DNA of 38,110 nucleotides, from positions 1 through 38,110 of the IMG/VR virus record IMGVR_UViG_3300021141_000027. One strand, given 5' to 3'. The DNA comes from a virus. Below the pieces are notes generated by a model. That model ran no database searches. It saw only the letters and a list, made by a program, of their open reading frames with translations, and was not told where the DNA came from. The position numbers were made by a program, and so were the translations under genes. Positions 37,521 through 38,110 of this stretch are shown here, piece by piece (position 1 is the first letter of the stretch; each line of letters opens with the position of its first letter).

Positions 37521-37805
37521 ATGACACATCCTACCAACGTTCTCATCGGTGACCGTGTTCGTTACGAGTCTGCTGCTGGTACTATCCGTGGTGAAGTAAT
37601 CCGCATTGTCCGTGCAAAGAATGCTGCGCACAACATGATCAACTGGATCCATATCAAGTACTACAACCACAAGTCTCCATCTAAGACTTCGATCGCAGTT
37701 CTGGCTGAAACCGCTCTGACAATGATGAAGCTCAAGGTCATCTTCCGTGACTATGATGCTGAAGCTGAGATGAGTGACTATGACCGCATGGTGGAAGCTG
37801 CGTAA
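37521..37805 (+). CDS. Conserved small SH3-like phage protein (94 aa)
   Basis: GDRVRYESAAGTIRGEVIRI, then AKNAAHNMINWIHIKYYN, is, from memory, a pattern of small beta-barrel proteins in T4-like phages. The C-terminus is acidic. ATG about 14 bp after AAAGGATC, a weak site. TAATG overlap with the next ORF. Confidence 0.78.
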   Translation: MTHPTNVLIGDRVRYESAAGTIRGEVIRIVRAKNAAHNMINWIHIKYYNHKSPSKTSIAVLAETALTMMKLKVIFRDYDAEAEMSDYDRMVEAA

Positions 37806-37978
37806 TGACGTGTCCTATCACTATATATTTTGGCATGCCGACCATTGAGCGTGCCGTTGCAAACTACTTTGCAAAGCATGGTGTAAACGAGACTGTCCGT
37901 GAACAGCTTATGGATATGGAAGCGTATCCAGCATTGTTCTTAGAGATGGTCTGTGAGTATGTCGAGAAGGAAGCATAA
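37805..37978 (+). CDS. Small early protein (57 aa)
   Basis: TAATG overlap with the previous gene. Acidic helical product (PTIERAVANYFAKHGVNETV, PALFLEMVCEYVEKEA). No family recognised. Confidence 0.7.
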   Translation: MTCPITIYFGMPTIERAVANYFAKHGVNETVREQLMDMEAYPALFLEMVCEYVEKEA

Positions 37979-37980
37979 TA

Positions 37981-38058
37981 ATTTCATCCTTTTGAAAATA
38001 GTTGTGTACATATTTTTAAAACTGTGGTAGTATGAATAATAAGCTAAGGAGATTGAAC
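37981..38058 (+). repeat. Promoter-leader cassette, copy C
   Basis: Matches copy A (4151-4227) at 29 of the first 30 bases and over the 22 bases before the start-codon spacer. Contains the promoter at 38004. Confidence 0.85.
38004..38033 (+). promoter_or_regulatory. Early promoter for the 38059 gene
   Basis: GTGTAC (38004-38009), 18 bp, TAGTAT (38028-38033) preceded by TGG. Confidence 0.78.
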
Positions 38059-38110
38059 ATGAAGATTTTTGGTGGGATTGCTTTCGGTCTTGGTTTTCTT
38101 GTCGTCGCCG
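38059..38110 (+). CDS. Start of a small gene, cut by window end
   Basis: ATG behind CTAAGGAG of cassette copy C. Only 17 codons are visible (MKIFGGIAFGLGFLVVA), a hydrophobic start that suggests a signal peptide or membrane segment. Confidence 0.6.
   Translation, partial: MKIFGGIAFGLGFLVVA

Overview
The window reads as part of the genome of a large, lytic, T4-superfamily myovirus that infects a Gram-negative host. The evidence is the T4-type replication and recombination set (UvsX, gp41 helicase, gp61 primase, RNase H/FEN, PhoH, a PD-(D/E)XK exonuclease), a class I ribonucleotide reductase with glutaredoxin and ThyX, T4-style TATAAATA late promoters, and a nested Rz/Rz1 spanin pair. Every gene I can support lies on the + strand, packed with 1-16 nt overlaps. 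There is no tRNA or CRISPR that I can recognise. No gene-free stretch exceeds 300 bases; the two longest (3649-3863 and 5175-5345) each hold a structured RNA candidate. Host and species cannot be read from this window.

Layout. 3-692 is the C-terminal part of an S-adenosylmethionine synthetase. 745-3648 holds uvsX, the replicative helicase and two small genes. 3653-8671 is an accessory block of small early genes, most behind near-copies of one strong promoter (RTGTAC, 17-18 bp, TAnnnT, often with an extended TGn), ending with a pyrimidine-dimer-glycosylase-like gene. 8672-21002 is a late block behind TATAAATA promoters: a PD-(D/E)XK protein, a HAD phosphatase, a KxDG ligase-like nucleotidyltransferase, an HxGH nucleotidylyltransferase, large virion proteins, a Dps ferritin, and an internal-head-type protein with repeated IDELSK modules. 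21004-23132 is a lysis/membrane cluster: nested spanins, an EF-hand miniprotein, and three membrane proteins. 23157-31796 is nucleotide metabolism and replication: primase, ThyX, NrdA, NrdB, SpeD, glutaredoxin and a glycosyltransferase. 31799-37193 carries conserved T4-like unknowns, a free-standing GIY-YIG homing endonuclease, RNase H, PhoH and an exonuclease. 37203-38110 returns to small early genes with the same promoter cassettes as at 3.8-5.8 kb.

How it works together. Early promoters drive small host-takeover genes, replication and dNTP synthesis. TATAAATA promoters then switch on virion, lysis and packaged proteins. Several late proteins begin with an F-x-x-F-[ILV]-x-E motif resembling the T4 capsid-targeting sequence, which suggests that some enzymes may be packed in the head and injected.

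The most unusual signals are: a riboswitch-like RNA at 5237-5329 that starts at the predicted transcription start of its promoter; a probable late non-coding RNA at about 3666-3807; a 24-nt direct repeat read in two frames beside a 14-bp perfect hairpin inside one small gene; and the late HAD / KxDG / HxGH enzyme trio.
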